Of a stretch of DNA of 64,000 bases, positions 53,038-61,838 are shown piece after piece (the first letter of the stretch is position 1; each line of letters opens with the position of its first letter). Origin of the DNA: Rhizobium sp. CG5 (lineage in GTDB: Bacteria > Pseudomonadota > Alphaproteobacteria > Rhizobiales > Rhizobiaceae); NCBI RefSeq assembly GCF_023701945.1, contig NZ_JABAEF010000008.1, positions 186,001 to 250,000 of the forward strand, read 5' to 3'. Made by a program: the position numbers and the translations under genes. Under the pieces are notes generated by a model. It was not told where the DNA came from. It ran no database searches and was given only the letters and a program-made list of their open reading frames with translations.

Positions 53038-53559
53038 ATGCAATCAAACAACGGCATAGGCGGCCCGAAGGACGCGGCAGGAAAGCCGGTGCCTTTCTGC
53101 GCCTTGATGGAAGGGCGATCGCTCGCCTGGCTCAACCGCGCCCATGATGAACAGCTCTCCCTGTGTCGCGAACTGGAGGAAATCGCCGATTCTCTGCCGG
53201 GCAGCATCGATCGGCAGAAGTGCATCTATGCGGCCAAGGCGCTGGGACCGCTGATCCGCGGCATCCATCACTACGAGGAAAACGTTCTTTTCCCATGGCT
53301 TGAGGGGCGCATTGCCAAGAGCCAGCCGCTCGCCGACACCCTCAGCCGGCTGAAATTCGAGCATTGCGAGGACGAGTGCTTCGCCGAGGAACTGACCGAT
53401 GCCCTGCTGAAGCTCGGCTCCGGGGAACCGGTCAACATGGAGGCGGTCGGCTACATGCTGCGCGGGTTCTTCGAGGGCATGCGACGTCATATCGCATTTG
53501 AACGGGAGCATTTGCTAAAGGAGATTCCCGAAGACACGGTGGTGACCGGCCACAATTGA
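53038..53559 (+). CDS. Hemerythrin HHE domain protein (Ric/YtfE-like diiron ligands)
   Basis: A 173-residue helical protein. The diiron ligand order H-HxxxE-H-HxxxE is visible as His36, His77/Glu81, His109 and His151/Glu155. This matches the hemerythrin-like family that includes the Fe-S repair protein Ric/YtfE, but lacks its N-terminal ScdA-like domain. It may bind oxygen or nitric oxide, or store iron. Divergent from ccoN across a FNR/FixK box, so it may be microaerobically controlled. GGAG is upstream of the ATG. Confidence 0.85.
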   Translation: MQSNNGIGGPKDAAGKPVPFCALMEGRSLAWLNRAHDEQLSLCRELEEIADSLPGSIDRQKCIYAAKALGPLIRGIHHYEENVLFPWLEGRIAKSQPLADTLSRLKFEHCEDECFAEELTDALLKLGSGEPVNMEAVGYMLRGFFEGMRRHIAFEREHLLKEIPEDTVVTGHN

Positions 53560-53594
53560 CGGACCGCTCCGGGTCAATGCCCGGATCGGGTCTG

Positions 53595-54368
53595 TCAGAC
53601 GTCGCCCTCACCTGCCGGCTCCGGCAGGTCGCGTTCCTGCAGGATTGCGCCGATGACAGGGCCGTTGCCGGCCTGCATGGGGATGAAACGTCGATAGACG
53701 GCAACGTCACCCGACGGAAGCCTTCGCTTGCCGCGGCATTCGACGGCCTGGCCGTCAAAGCTCCCGTCAAAATTCCGCTTCGCCTCTCTTTCGAAACACG
53801 CCTCGCCCATGACATCGCTAACATGGCGTCCAATCAGATCCAGCGGAACCGACTGGACGGACGCGGCATAGGCCGCATTTGCATAGAGGTAGCGATAGTC
53901 GCGGGTCAGAACAAAAATACGATCCGGAAGGGCGTCGAGGATGGCTTCGTTCAGAACGATGTCATTTTCAGACGACTGTCCAGCCGACCCTGCCCGCACG
54001 GGCATTTGCGGCGGCGCCCAATTGTCGAGCTGATTGCCGTCACCGAAATAGCGATCGAGAAGAACGGCGAGCGCTCCGGAATACCGCACGACGCAGGAGC
54101 GATCGTCAGCGTCCTGACGAACCAGTTCGCTGAAGAATCCGAGCTGCTGATGGACCTGCTGGGTGGTCTCCGCCCGGTACTCGACAATCGCCGATATCAG
54201 CGGATCCAGTTGGCGATCCAGCAACAGGACCAAATCGTCATTGCCGACCCGCACCGCCTGCTGCAGCTGCCGAGTCCGCAGCAAAAGCGCATCGAACAAT
54301 ACTGACAGATGGCCGTCCCGTCCTCCCTGTGACATTGCAGACGCAACTACCTTTCGAAAGATTGACAT
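53595..54368 (-). CDS. PAS-domain protein, no output domain recognised
   Basis: A 257-residue protein. The N-terminal half is helical (about residues 12-110; LLLRTRQLQQAV, YRAETTQQVHQQLGFFSELV). A PAS domain follows (about 140-250, LNEAILDALPDRIFVLTRDYRYLYANAAYA). No kinase, GGDEF or helix-turn-helix is seen, so it may be a sensory adaptor. It converges on the hemerythrin gene, ending 35 bases away. Two ATGs (MSIFRK, or MSQGGRD eleven codons later) are both possible starts. Confidence 0.65.
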   Translation of the reverse strand: MSIFRKVVASAMSQGGRDGHLSVLFDALLLRTRQLQQAVRVGNDDLVLLLDRQLDPLISAIVEYRAETTQQVHQQLGFFSELVRQDADDRSCVVRYSGALAVLLDRYFGDGNQLDNWAPPQMPVRAGSAGQSSENDIVLNEAILDALPDRIFVLTRDYRYLYANAAYAASVQSVPLDLIGRHVSDVMGEACFEREAKRNFDGSFDGQAVECRGKRRLPSGDVAVYRRFIPMQAGNGPVIGAILQERDLPEPAGEGDV

Positions 54369-54722
54369 GCACTTCAAAGCTGAAACGCACTGAATTACGT
54401 CAAAACGGCAGGTCATAATGGCCATCGGTCCGTGCAATCGCATTAACATGAATAGGCCTCACATTCAACCAAACAAGTTTAGGGTGACTGCATAGCTGCC
54501 CTGCATCAAGTACATCGACGCGATGGCGGACGACGTTGTTATGCAACACCGCTTAAATAAGCACTTCAACTGATGTTAAATTAGAACTTCTATTTTGGCC
54601 TTGCCGCATCGACATGGGCATGCTGGCAAGGCAGCGGCATGCTACCGGCTCGGCTCCACAGCGCGATCGACCGGGTTCGTTCCACGCCGATCCTTGCGAT
54701 CGGGGACTCTGCCTAAGGGATT
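54369..54722. other. 354-base gap between the PAS gene and lpxXL
   Basis: No gene is supported. GCCTTGCC and GGCAAGGC (54598-54605 and 54625-54632) form an 8-bp stem that may end the lpxXL transcript. The right part of the PAS promoter side is AT-rich. Confidence 0.5.
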
Positions 54723-55646
54723 TCAGAGTTGCCGCTTGATCGCCCAGCGGTCGTGATACCACAGCCATTGTTCGGGATATTCGCGGACCCACGACTCCAC
54801 CTTGTCGTTCAGCAGCTGTGCGGTCGCCTGAACGTCCAGAAGCCCCGTCGGGTCGCGCGGTAGATCGACCTTGGGCTCGATCTCGAGGCGGAAACGGTTG
54901 TTGGGCAGACGAATACAGCGGGCCGGATAGATCTCGCAATTGAACTGGCGGGCGAGCTTGGCCAGCAGCGGATTGGTGCGGACGTCGCGACCGAAGAAGG
55001 AGGTCGGTGCGCCCTTCGTGAATTTCTGGTCGACGAGCACGCCGACACCGCCGCCCGCCTCCAGCTGCCTTGCCAGCGCGAAGGACGAGCCGGCATGGGA
55101 CGGCACGAGCTTGCCCATGCGCGCCTTGCGGAAGTCAAAGACCTTTTCGGCGATATAGGGATTGTTCGGCGGGCGAAACAGCACGGTCACATAGAGGCCA
55201 AACGCAGCGCCGGCCACCGGCAGTAGCTCGAAACTGCCGGTATGGGCGGTAAAGACGATGAACGGCCGCGGGTTGTCGCGCAGATCCATGAAGATCGGGA
55301 TGCCGGAGACCTCGATTCGGCCCTCGCTCCCCTGCTCCGGATCGAAATCGAAGATCTGGTCGAGGAAGATATATTCCGCCGCAAGCCGGCCCATATGGCC
55401 CCAGCTTGCCAGCGCGATCGACTGGATCTCCTCGTCGCTCTTTTCCGGGAAGGCATTGCGCAGATTGACCAGCATCAGCCGATGCCGGCTAAGCTTCGGC
55501 CCGATCCAACGCATCAGCCGATCGGCGAAGCGGATCGCCGGGTCGGCAGGCAGCAGTTTCAGGACGCTCAGGAAACCGAAGATCAGCTGCGCCACCAGCC
55601 ATTGCTGGAAGCGCCTAAGTGCGAGCACGAGGCGGGTGAGGATCAT
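54723..55646 (-). CDS. lpxXL: Lipid A very-long-chain acyltransferase LpxXL
   Basis: A 307-residue LpxL/HtrB-type acyltransferase anchored by an N-terminal helix. The catalytic HxxxxE-like motif is HTGSFELLP, with LVDQKFTKGAPTSFFGRD and RCIRLPNNRFRLEIEP following as in the family. It transfers the 27-hydroxy-C28 chain from AcpXL to lipid A. Its start lies ten bases after the dehydrogenase stop (ATG; a GTG two codons earlier is possible). Last gene of the cluster. Confidence 0.92.
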   Translation of the reverse strand: MILTRLVLALRRFQQWLVAQLIFGFLSVLKLLPADPAIRFADRLMRWIGPKLSRHRLMLVNLRNAFPEKSDEEIQSIALASWGHMGRLAAEYIFLDQIFDFDPEQGSEGRIEVSGIPIFMDLRDNPRPFIVFTAHTGSFELLPVAGAAFGLYVTVLFRPPNNPYIAEKVFDFRKARMGKLVPSHAGSSFALARQLEAGGGVGVLVDQKFTKGAPTSFFGRDVRTNPLLAKLARQFNCEIYPARCIRLPNNRFRLEIEPKVDLPRDPTGLLDVQATAQLLNDKVESWVREYPEQWLWYHDRWAIKRQL

Positions 55647-55656
55647 CTTCACCGGG

Positions 55657-56685
55657 TCAATCCATCCGCAGGACGATTTTCCCGAAGACCTCGCGGGATT
55701 CCATGCGCAGCAGAGCCTGGTCGATCTCTTCGAGGCGGATCTGCGTGTCGATGACCGGATGCACCAGGCCACGGGCCATCTTCTGCATGGCATTGGCCAT
55801 GTTTTCCATGCGGCAGCCGAACGAGCCGAGCAGTTTGAGCTGCTGCTGGAACAGCATCATCAGGTTGACATCGGTCGAGACGCCGGAGGTCGAACCGCAG
55901 GTGACCAGCCGTCCGCCGCGCTTGAGGCAGAACATCGAGGCAGCAAACGTATCCTTGCCGACATGTTCGAAGACAACGTCGACGCCCTTCTTCTTGGTCA
56001 GCTTGCGCACCACGCCTTCGAACCGGTCGACCCGGTAATTGATGACGTGATCGGCGCCCAGCGCCTTGGCCCGTTCGATCTTGTCATCGGAGCCGACGGT
56101 GGTGATCACCGTGCAGCCGATCTTCTTGGCGAGCTGGATGGCGGCCGAGCCGATGCCCGAGCCGCCGGCATGGATCAGGATGGTTTCGCCGGGCTCGAGC
56201 TTGGCATTGTCGAACAGCATGTGCTCGACGGTGCCGAAAGTGACGGGCGCAAGCGCTGCGGCCACGGCATCGACGCCGGGAGGGGCCGGGACCAGCAGGC
56301 GGGCCGGAATGTTGATCTTCTCCTGCGCGAAACCGTCGAGGTGGAAACCATGCACGCCGGAGACGTTCTCGCACAGATTGTCGCGCTTCTCGCGGCAGGG
56401 CTTGCACAGGCCGCAGGTGCGCGCGCCGTAGATGGCGGCCAACTGGCCCGGCAGGATGCTGCCGACGCCCGGCCCGATCGCCTCGACCACGCCGGAGGCT
56501 TCCGCGCCGATCACCAGCGGCATCTTGCGCTTGGCAAAGGCCATGCCGCGCCAGCCCCAGACGTCGATATGGTTGAGGGCCACGGCCTTGACGCGCAGCG
56601 TCACCTCGCCTGGGCCCGGAGCGTCCGGTTCCGGCAGATCGGTGATCTCAAGCTTGCGGTCATCGATAAGCTGCAAAGCGCGCAT
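55657..56685 (-). CDS. Zinc-type alcohol dehydrogenase of the VLCFA cluster
   Basis: A 342-residue medium-chain dehydrogenase/reductase. The structural zinc site Cys-x2-Cys-x2-Cys-x7-Cys is visible in CGLCKPCREKRDNLC, GAEASGVV and the NAD(P) motif HAGGSGIGSAAIQLA are present. It is the gene usually called adh2XL in rhizobial acpXL clusters, with an assumed reductive step in making 27-hydroxy-C28. AAGGATGG sets the ATG, three codons after another ATG. Confidence 0.9.
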   Translation of the reverse strand: MRALQLIDDRKLEITDLPEPDAPGPGEVTLRVKAVALNHIDVWGWRGMAFAKRKMPLVIGAEASGVVEAIGPGVGSILPGQLAAIYGARTCGLCKPCREKRDNLCENVSGVHGFHLDGFAQEKINIPARLLVPAPPGVDAVAAALAPVTFGTVEHMLFDNAKLEPGETILIHAGGSGIGSAAIQLAKKIGCTVITTVGSDDKIERAKALGADHVINYRVDRFEGVVRKLTKKKGVDVVFEHVGKDTFAASMFCLKRGGRLVTCGSTSGVSTDVNLMMLFQQQLKLLGSFGCRMENMANAMQKMARGLVHPVIDTQIRLEEIDQALLRMESREVFGKIVLRMD

Positions 56686-56736
56686 GAATTCCATCCTTCG
56701 CCCAAGGGCGTTATGTCGTACCTATACGTCGTTGCG

Positions 56737-56787
56737 GAGCCGATTAAGCCGGTTCACGCGCGTGAGCCGATTAAGCCGGTTCACGCG
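56737..56787. repeat. Tandem 24-base direct repeat at the 3' end of fabF1XL
   Basis: GAGCCGATTAAGCCGGTTCA plus CGCG occurs twice with a 27-base period. The right copy encodes the final residues and stop codon of fabF1XL; the left copy lies just downstream of the stop. Confidence 0.85.
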
Positions 56788-58057
56788 TCATGACAAGGCT
56801 GGCGTTCTGGCCGCCGAAGCCGAAGGAGTTCGACAGGACGGCAGACACGCTCTGATCCCGCTTCACGTTCGGCACGACATCCAGCACCATGGTCGGGTCG
56901 GGATTGTTGTAATTGATGGTCGGCGGCACCGTGCCGGTCAGCATGGTCTGCAGCGAGAACACCGCCTCGACGGCGCCCGCCGCCGTCAGGGTGTGGCCGA
57001 TCATCGACTTGTTCGACGAGACCGGGATATCCTTCAGTGCCTCGCCGAACACCGCCAGCATGGCGCCATACTCCATCTTGTCGTTTTCCGGCGTCGACGT
57101 ACCATGGGCGTTGACATAGCCGATGCCCTCTTCCGACAGGCCGGCATCGTCCAGAGCGGCGCGGATCGTGGCGATCGCCGGGCCGCCGTCCGGCGAGGAG
57201 CGGGTGCGATGAAAATGATCGGCCTTTTCGCCGCAGCCGCGCATGATGCCGAGCACTTTTGCGCCGCGCGACACGGCCGATTCGAGCGTCTCCAGCACCA
57301 GGGTCGCGGCCCCTTCGGCAATCACGAAGCCGTCGCGATCCTTGCTGAAGGGTTTTGAGGCGCGCTCCGGCGGATCGTTCTGGGTCGACAGCGCCGACAG
57401 CAAGGCGAAGCGGATCAGCGCCTCGGCGCTGACCGAGCCGTCGGTAGCAACCGTCAGGGCGCGTTCCGTGCGACCCTGGCGGATTGCCTCGACGCCGAGC
57501 TGGATGGCTGTGGCGCCTGAGGCACAGGCGGTCGACAGGGTCACCGGCAGGCCGCGCGTGCCGAAACGGTCGGCAAGCCGCTCGGAGATCGAGCCGAACT
57601 GCACCGCCTCGAGGAATACCGGATCGGGCCGCTCGCGCATCGCCGTCAGGAAGCGCTCGTAGGCGTCGCCCGGATGGCTTGGCGGCGGGGCACGGTCGGA
57701 AAGCGCGAAACGATCCGCCCATTCCGGCTCGACCGGCGGGGCGGCCAGGAACAGCGGTCCGGCGAAATCGCCCGACAGGCCGGCGGCGGCCAGCGCTTCG
57801 ATGGTGGTTTCTCGCGCCATGGCATAGGAGCGCTCGACGGCGTTGGCGGCGGGCAGGTCGATGAAATCGACCGTGCCGCTGATCCGCGTCGAAAGCCCCT
57901 CGGTCGGAAAACGGTTGATGGCATGGATGCCCGACACGCCACCGGTCAGCGCCGACCAATTGTCCTCAAGCCCCTGGCCCAGCGATGTGATGACCCCCAT
58001 GCCCGTGACGGCAACGAGCGGGCGTCCGAGATGATCCTTGAAACGGGACTGCGTCAT
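56771..58057 (-). CDS. fabF1XL: Beta-ketoacyl-ACP synthase FabF1XL (active KAS)
   Basis: A 428-residue condensing enzyme with a complete KAS triad: Cys178 (STACASG), His318 (VNAHGTSTPEND) and His355 (IGHTLTAAGA), with Lys350. It should extend acyl chains on AcpXL. It is next to the Cys-lacking FabF2XL (14-base gap), suggesting a heterodimer. AAGGAGAG precedes the ATG. The naming follows the order in rhizobial clusters and could be swapped. Confidence 0.9.
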   Translation of the reverse strand: MTQSRFKDHLGRPLVAVTGMGVITSLGQGLEDNWSALTGGVSGIHAINRFPTEGLSTRISGTVDFIDLPAANAVERSYAMARETTIEALAAAGLSGDFAGPLFLAAPPVEPEWADRFALSDRAPPPSHPGDAYERFLTAMRERPDPVFLEAVQFGSISERLADRFGTRGLPVTLSTACASGATAIQLGVEAIRQGRTERALTVATDGSVSAEALIRFALLSALSTQNDPPERASKPFSKDRDGFVIAEGAATLVLETLESAVSRGAKVLGIMRGCGEKADHFHRTRSSPDGGPAIATIRAALDDAGLSEEGIGYVNAHGTSTPENDKMEYGAMLAVFGEALKDIPVSSNKSMIGHTLTAAGAVEAVFSLQTMLTGTVPPTINYNNPDPTMVLDVVPNVKRDQSVSAVLSNSFGFGGQNASLVMTREPA

Positions 58058-58071
58058 GATGGCAACTCTCC

Positions 58072-59280
58072 TTACGCCTCGGCCGAAAGCATGGCCATGC
58101 CTTCGCCGCGGGTATAGCCGACCGTCGTCACGACGGCATGCCGCGCGCCGTGGGTCATGGCTGTTTCATGGGCTGGGTCGAAGGGCGGCACCTTGGCACA
58201 GGTGTCGATGGCGAGCGCTGCCAGCGCCAGGCCGAGCGGGAACTGCGCCTCCAGCGCGTGGCCGGTCATGCCGCCATAGGCGCGCAAGGGCGCAGCCGGA
58301 AAGGCTGCCTGCAGCGCCAAATTCTCGCGGGCCGACAGGTCATGCAGGCCGCTGGCCCCGGAAAACACGACCGTATCGCCCGACACGGGCTTGCCCATGT
58401 CCGCTGACAGTCGAGCCAGCCGGTCTTCCAGCTTGCCCGGATCGCGGCTGCCGCGGTCCCCTTCGATCGCGTCGATCGCTGCATAGATATGCGCACCACG
58501 GGCCTCGGCATGGGCGCGCGATTCCAGCACGAGGAAGGCGCCGACCGTGCCGAGCACCATGCCGCCGCCTTCGCCACCCTCGGCACGCGACCACAAAGGC
58601 TGCCAGTCTCCTGTGGCATGGGCATTGATGCCCTCGACCAGCAGGAAGATATCGGCACGCGCCGCGACAAAGGCGCCGCCGACCAAGGTGTGGGTCGACT
58701 GGCCGGCCTTGATGCGGGCAAAGGCGGTCTCGATCGCGGATATACCGGCCGATTCCTCGCCCATGAAGGTGCGCGACGAGCCGGTCACCTTGTGGACGAT
58801 GGAAATATTGCCGGCCATCAGATTGGACAATTGCGCGAGAAACAGCGTCGGCCGCAGTTCGGTCGTCAGCTTCTCGTTGAGCAGCATGTCGCGGTCGTTG
58901 CGCTTCAGGCCCTCGTCGACGATCAGCGTATCGACATTGACGTCGCGCTCGCCGCCACCGGCGGCGACGATCATGTCCATGGTGCCACAGGCTTCCAGGT
59001 CGTCCTTGAGCCCGGCATCGTCCAGCGCCAGGCCGGCGGTGTAGACGCCGAGCCGCTGCCAGTTCTCCATCTGCCGCTGGTCGCCGCGCTTGGCGATCTG
59101 CTGCGACCAGTCGATCTCCGGCAGCGGATGGATCGGATAGGGCTTGAAGGCCTCCGCTTCGATCGGCGGGCGAGGCGCCGTCGGCGCGCTGAGCAGCGCG
59201 ACATGCGGATCCTTGCCGGTGCCATGGCAGGTGACGATGCCTATGCCGGTGATCACCACATCGTTCGGCGTCTTGTCCAT
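58072..59280 (-). CDS. fabF2XL: KAS-fold protein FabF2XL, catalytic Cys absent (chain-length-factor-like)
   Basis: A 402-residue protein with the KAS fold (VVITGIGIVTCHGTG start; GMTGHALEAQFPLGLAL). Aligned by eye with FabF1XL, the active-site Cys becomes Glu176 (GEESAGISAI), and the first His region becomes VVFSGASGLHD. Only the second His (His341) remains. This resembles chain-length factors of type II polyketide synthases, where the Cys is Gln. It probably does not condense alone, and may partner FabF1XL. GAGG precedes the ATG. Confidence 0.85.
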   Translation of the reverse strand: MDKTPNDVVITGIGIVTCHGTGKDPHVALLSAPTAPRPPIEAEAFKPYPIHPLPEIDWSQQIAKRGDQRQMENWQRLGVYTAGLALDDAGLKDDLEACGTMDMIVAAGGGERDVNVDTLIVDEGLKRNDRDMLLNEKLTTELRPTLFLAQLSNLMAGNISIVHKVTGSSRTFMGEESAGISAIETAFARIKAGQSTHTLVGGAFVAARADIFLLVEGINAHATGDWQPLWSRAEGGEGGGMVLGTVGAFLVLESRAHAEARGAHIYAAIDAIEGDRGSRDPGKLEDRLARLSADMGKPVSGDTVVFSGASGLHDLSARENLALQAAFPAAPLRAYGGMTGHALEAQFPLGLALAALAIDTCAKVPPFDPAHETAMTHGARHAVVTTVGYTRGEGMAMLSAEA

Positions 59281-59383
59281 TTCATATCCTCTTGTCCGGA
59301 GCCCGGCGGTCCCTGGTCGACACCTGGTCGGCGGGGACGGCCGCTCCTTCTGGGCGCCCGAAGGCCGCCCGGCAGACGTCGCT

Positions 59384-59857
59384 TTAGGAATTCGCGGCGA
59401 TGGCGTCCATCAGGCCGACCTCTTCGGCGCGTTTGCGCACGATATCGGCCAGCGGAATTTCATTGAAAGGCATGGTGCGCAGCTTGAGCTGGCAATCGCA
59501 GATCTTCTTGCCGCCCGAGGTGATGCGCGCCTTGGTCACGGCAAAACCGGAGCCGTCATGCTCAAGATCGGCCTCGATGTCCAGCACGGCACCCGGTTCG
59601 ACAAAAGTGCGCATCTTGGCGCCGTCGACCGACATCAGGAAGGGCATGGCGGCGAAATCGGTCACGGCCAGCACGAGCATGCCCGAGGCCTGGGCCATGG
59701 TCTCGATCAGCAACACGCCCGGCACGAGCGGCATGCCTGGGAAATGGCCCTCGAAGACGGGGCTTTTCTCAGGCACGACCGAGCGCGCCTTGAGCTTGCC
59801 ATCGCGAAGGCTGACCGCCTCCACCTTGTCGATCATCTGGAAATATTCCAGCAGCAT
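59384..59857 (-). CDS. fabZXL: 3-hydroxyacyl-ACP dehydratase FabZXL
   Basis: A 157-residue hot-dog-fold dehydratase. The catalytic His is in FEGHFPGMPLVPGVL and the Glu in IETMAQASG. It removes water from 3-hydroxyacyl chains during C28 elongation on AcpXL. GGAGG precedes the ATG, and it follows acpXL by 24 bases. Confidence 0.92.
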   Translation of the reverse strand: MLLEYFQMIDKVEAVSLRDGKLKARSVVPEKSPVFEGHFPGMPLVPGVLLIETMAQASGMLVLAVTDFAAMPFLMSVDGAKMRTFVEPGAVLDIEADLEHDGSGFAVTKARITSGGKKICDCQLKLRTMPFNEIPLADIVRKRAEEVGLMDAIAANS

Positions 59858-59881
59858 GGGGACCTCCGGTCGCCGGGCTTG

Positions 59882-60160
59882 TCAGCCCTTGGCCGCCCTG
59901 AGTTCGTCAATCTTGGCGCAGAGATTCTTCAACACGAAATACGCTTCGGTCGAGACCTTGCCTTCGTTGACTTCCTGGGTCCACTGTTCCAGCGGGATCT
60001 TGATGCCGAATTCCTTGTCGATGGCAAAGACGATATCGAGAAAGTCGAGGCTGTCGATACCGAGGTCGTCGATCGTATGGCTTTCCGGCGTAATGGTCTC
60101 GCGGTCGATTTCGCTGGTCTCAGCGATAATGTCGGCAACTTTGTCAAATGTAGCAGTCAC
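59882..60160 (-). CDS. acpXL: Specialised acyl carrier protein AcpXL
   Basis: A 92-residue acidic carrier protein. Ser37 in [13 protein letters not shown] carries phosphopantetheine. The sequence [20 protein letters not shown] and the C-terminal extension [19 protein letters not shown] match rhizobial AcpXL, which is longer than AcpP. The start is GTG, with GAGG about ten bases upstream. First gene of the VLCFA cluster. Confidence 0.95.
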   Translation of the reverse strand: MTATFDKVADIIAETSEIDRETITPESHTIDDLGIDSLDFLDIVFAIDKEFGIKIPLEQWTQEVNEGKVSTEAYFVLKNLCAKIDELRAAKG

Positions 60161-60267
60161 GCCAATTATCCTCGTAAAAATCCACTTCAGCGTCCCACAT
60201 AGGCAAAACGATGCCAAAAGCCAATGGCCAGTTTGCGCCGTGGAACAAAATGGCAGATCAGTGTTGC

Positions 60268-61617
60268 CTAAACAGCAATCGAATGGCGCCCCTTGCCGTT
60301 CGACAGATAGCTGTCGAAGACCGCAGCAATGCTGCGCGCAAATGGCTTGCCGAGGTCGGTCAACCGGAGCTGATCGGCTTCGATCAGACAGATACCGTCC
60401 TGGTTGCCAGCCGCAAACCGCCGGACCTCTGCAATGATGTCTTCGGCAAGGGCCGGAAACAGGGTGCGGATTTCGGCAAAGGAGACTTCGAAGTCGCACA
60501 TGATCCGCTCGATGACCCAAGCGCGCATGCGGTCGTCGTCCGACAGAGCGATGCCGCGCACCACGGTCAGGCCCTGGTCCGTCGCCAGCCGCTGATATTC
60601 GCCGGTGGCCGGCATGTTCTGCACGTAACCCTGCGGCAATTGCCCGATGGAGGAGGCGCCAAGCCCGATCAGCGCGTCGGCGGCGTCGTCCGTGTAGCCT
60701 TGAAAATTGCGACGCAGGCGGCCCTCTCTGGCGGCGATCGCCAGGGTGTCGTCCGGTTTTGCGAAATGGTCGATACCGATCGGCTCGTAACCGGCGGCCA
60801 CCAGAAGCTCCGCGGCACGGGTCATCTGCTGGAACCGCTGCTCGATGCCGGGCAGGACATCCTCCGGGATCATGGTCTGGTGCTTCTTCATCCACGGAAC
60901 ATGGGCATAACCGAACAGGGCGATTCGATCCGGAGAGAGCGAAACGATATCGCGGACCGTGCTGGTCAGCGTCTCCAGCGTCTGGTGCGGCAGGCCATAG
61001 AGAATGTCGCAGTTGACGGAATGCACGCCCCTCGCCCGTACGGCCTCGACGACGGCGCGGGTCTGCTCGAAGGTCTGGATGCGGTTGATGGTTTTCTGCA
61101 CGAGCGGATCGAAATCCTGCACGCCGAGACTTGCCCGCGTCATGCCGATTGCCGCCAGCGCATCGTAGCGCGGCTCGTCCAGATCGTTCGGATCCATCTC
61201 GACGCTGATCTCGACATCGTCACGGAAGGTGAAGGCTGACCGCAGGTCCGCCATCAGCGCGATCATGTCGTCCGGCCGCAGCATGGTCGGCGAACCGCCG
61301 CCGAAATGCACGGCGCTGACGCGCACCTCACGGCTGACCAGGGAGCCGATCTTTTCGATTTCCAGCTTCAGGGCCGCGAGATAGGCGGTGATGGGCTCAT
61401 ATTTCAGCGTGTGCTTGGTATGGCAGGCGCAGAACCAGCACAGCCGATCGCAATAGGGAATATGGATGTAGAGCGACATGTCGTTGCCGGAATGCAGTTC
61501 CTGCAACCACTGCGCATAAATGCCGCACCCGATCGCCTCATGAAAATGTGGCGCTGTCGGATAGCTTGTGTAACGCGGTACGGCGCTGGAATATTTGGCT
61601 AACAAAGCGTTGTTCAT
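60268..61617 (-). CDS. hemN: Oxygen-independent coproporphyrinogen III oxidase HemN
   Basis: A 449-residue radical SAM enzyme making protoporphyrinogen without oxygen. The cluster motif is Cys56-x3-Cys60-x2-Cys63 (CDRLCWFC) and GGGSPTML is the SAM-binding loop. It supplies heme for cbb3 oxidase at low oxygen. GGAGGAAAA precedes the ATG. The shared FNR/FixK box places a transcript start about 35 bases before it. Confidence 0.95.
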   Translation of the reverse strand: MNNALLAKYSSAVPRYTSYPTAPHFHEAIGCGIYAQWLQELHSGNDMSLYIHIPYCDRLCWFCACHTKHTLKYEPITAYLAALKLEIEKIGSLVSREVRVSAVHFGGGSPTMLRPDDMIALMADLRSAFTFRDDVEISVEMDPNDLDEPRYDALAAIGMTRASLGVQDFDPLVQKTINRIQTFEQTRAVVEAVRARGVHSVNCDILYGLPHQTLETLTSTVRDIVSLSPDRIALFGYAHVPWMKKHQTMIPEDVLPGIEQRFQQMTRAAELLVAAGYEPIGIDHFAKPDDTLAIAAREGRLRRNFQGYTDDAADALIGLGASSIGQLPQGYVQNMPATGEYQRLATDQGLTVVRGIALSDDDRMRAWVIERIMCDFEVSFAEIRTLFPALAEDIIAEVRRFAAGNQDGICLIEADQLRLTDLGKPFARSIAAVFDSYLSNGKGRHSIAV

Positions 61618-61686
61618 TTTTCCTCCGGACCCTTGCGAGGCGAACATCATTTGACTAGCTGATAACGCCGACAGGCCTTCCGGCCT

Positions 61687-61700
61687 TTGACTTCGATCAA
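61687..61700. promoter_or_regulatory. FNR/FixK box shared by hemN and fnrN
   Basis: TTGAC-TTCG-ATCAA is a near-perfect anaerobox. At -41.5 it fits transcript starts near 61652 for hemN and near 61735 for fnrN. Confidence 0.85.
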
Positions 61701-61720
61701 TTTCCTGCTACAAGCGGACA

Positions 61721-61734
61721 TTGAATTAAACTAA
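61721..61734 (+). promoter_or_regulatory. Degenerate second anaerobox at the fnrN transcript start
   Basis: TTGAA-TTAA-ACTAA keeps the left TTGA but differs at three consensus bases. It lies at the predicted fnrN start, where a bound FnrN would repress. Weak match. Confidence 0.3.
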
Positions 61735-61838
61735 TCCGCATGATCTTCGTCCGGTCTCTTTCGGGCGGAGCTCTGGATACATTCGTGTCAAAGAGCCTCA
61801 CATCATGCTTCGGCCATTTTGCCGAACCGGGAGCGGAT

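Noticed and set aside
61740..61838. Upstream ATG start for fnrN
   Set aside because: It would lie about five bases from the predicted transcript start and the first 33 residues match nothing. The internal ATG has GGGAG upstream.
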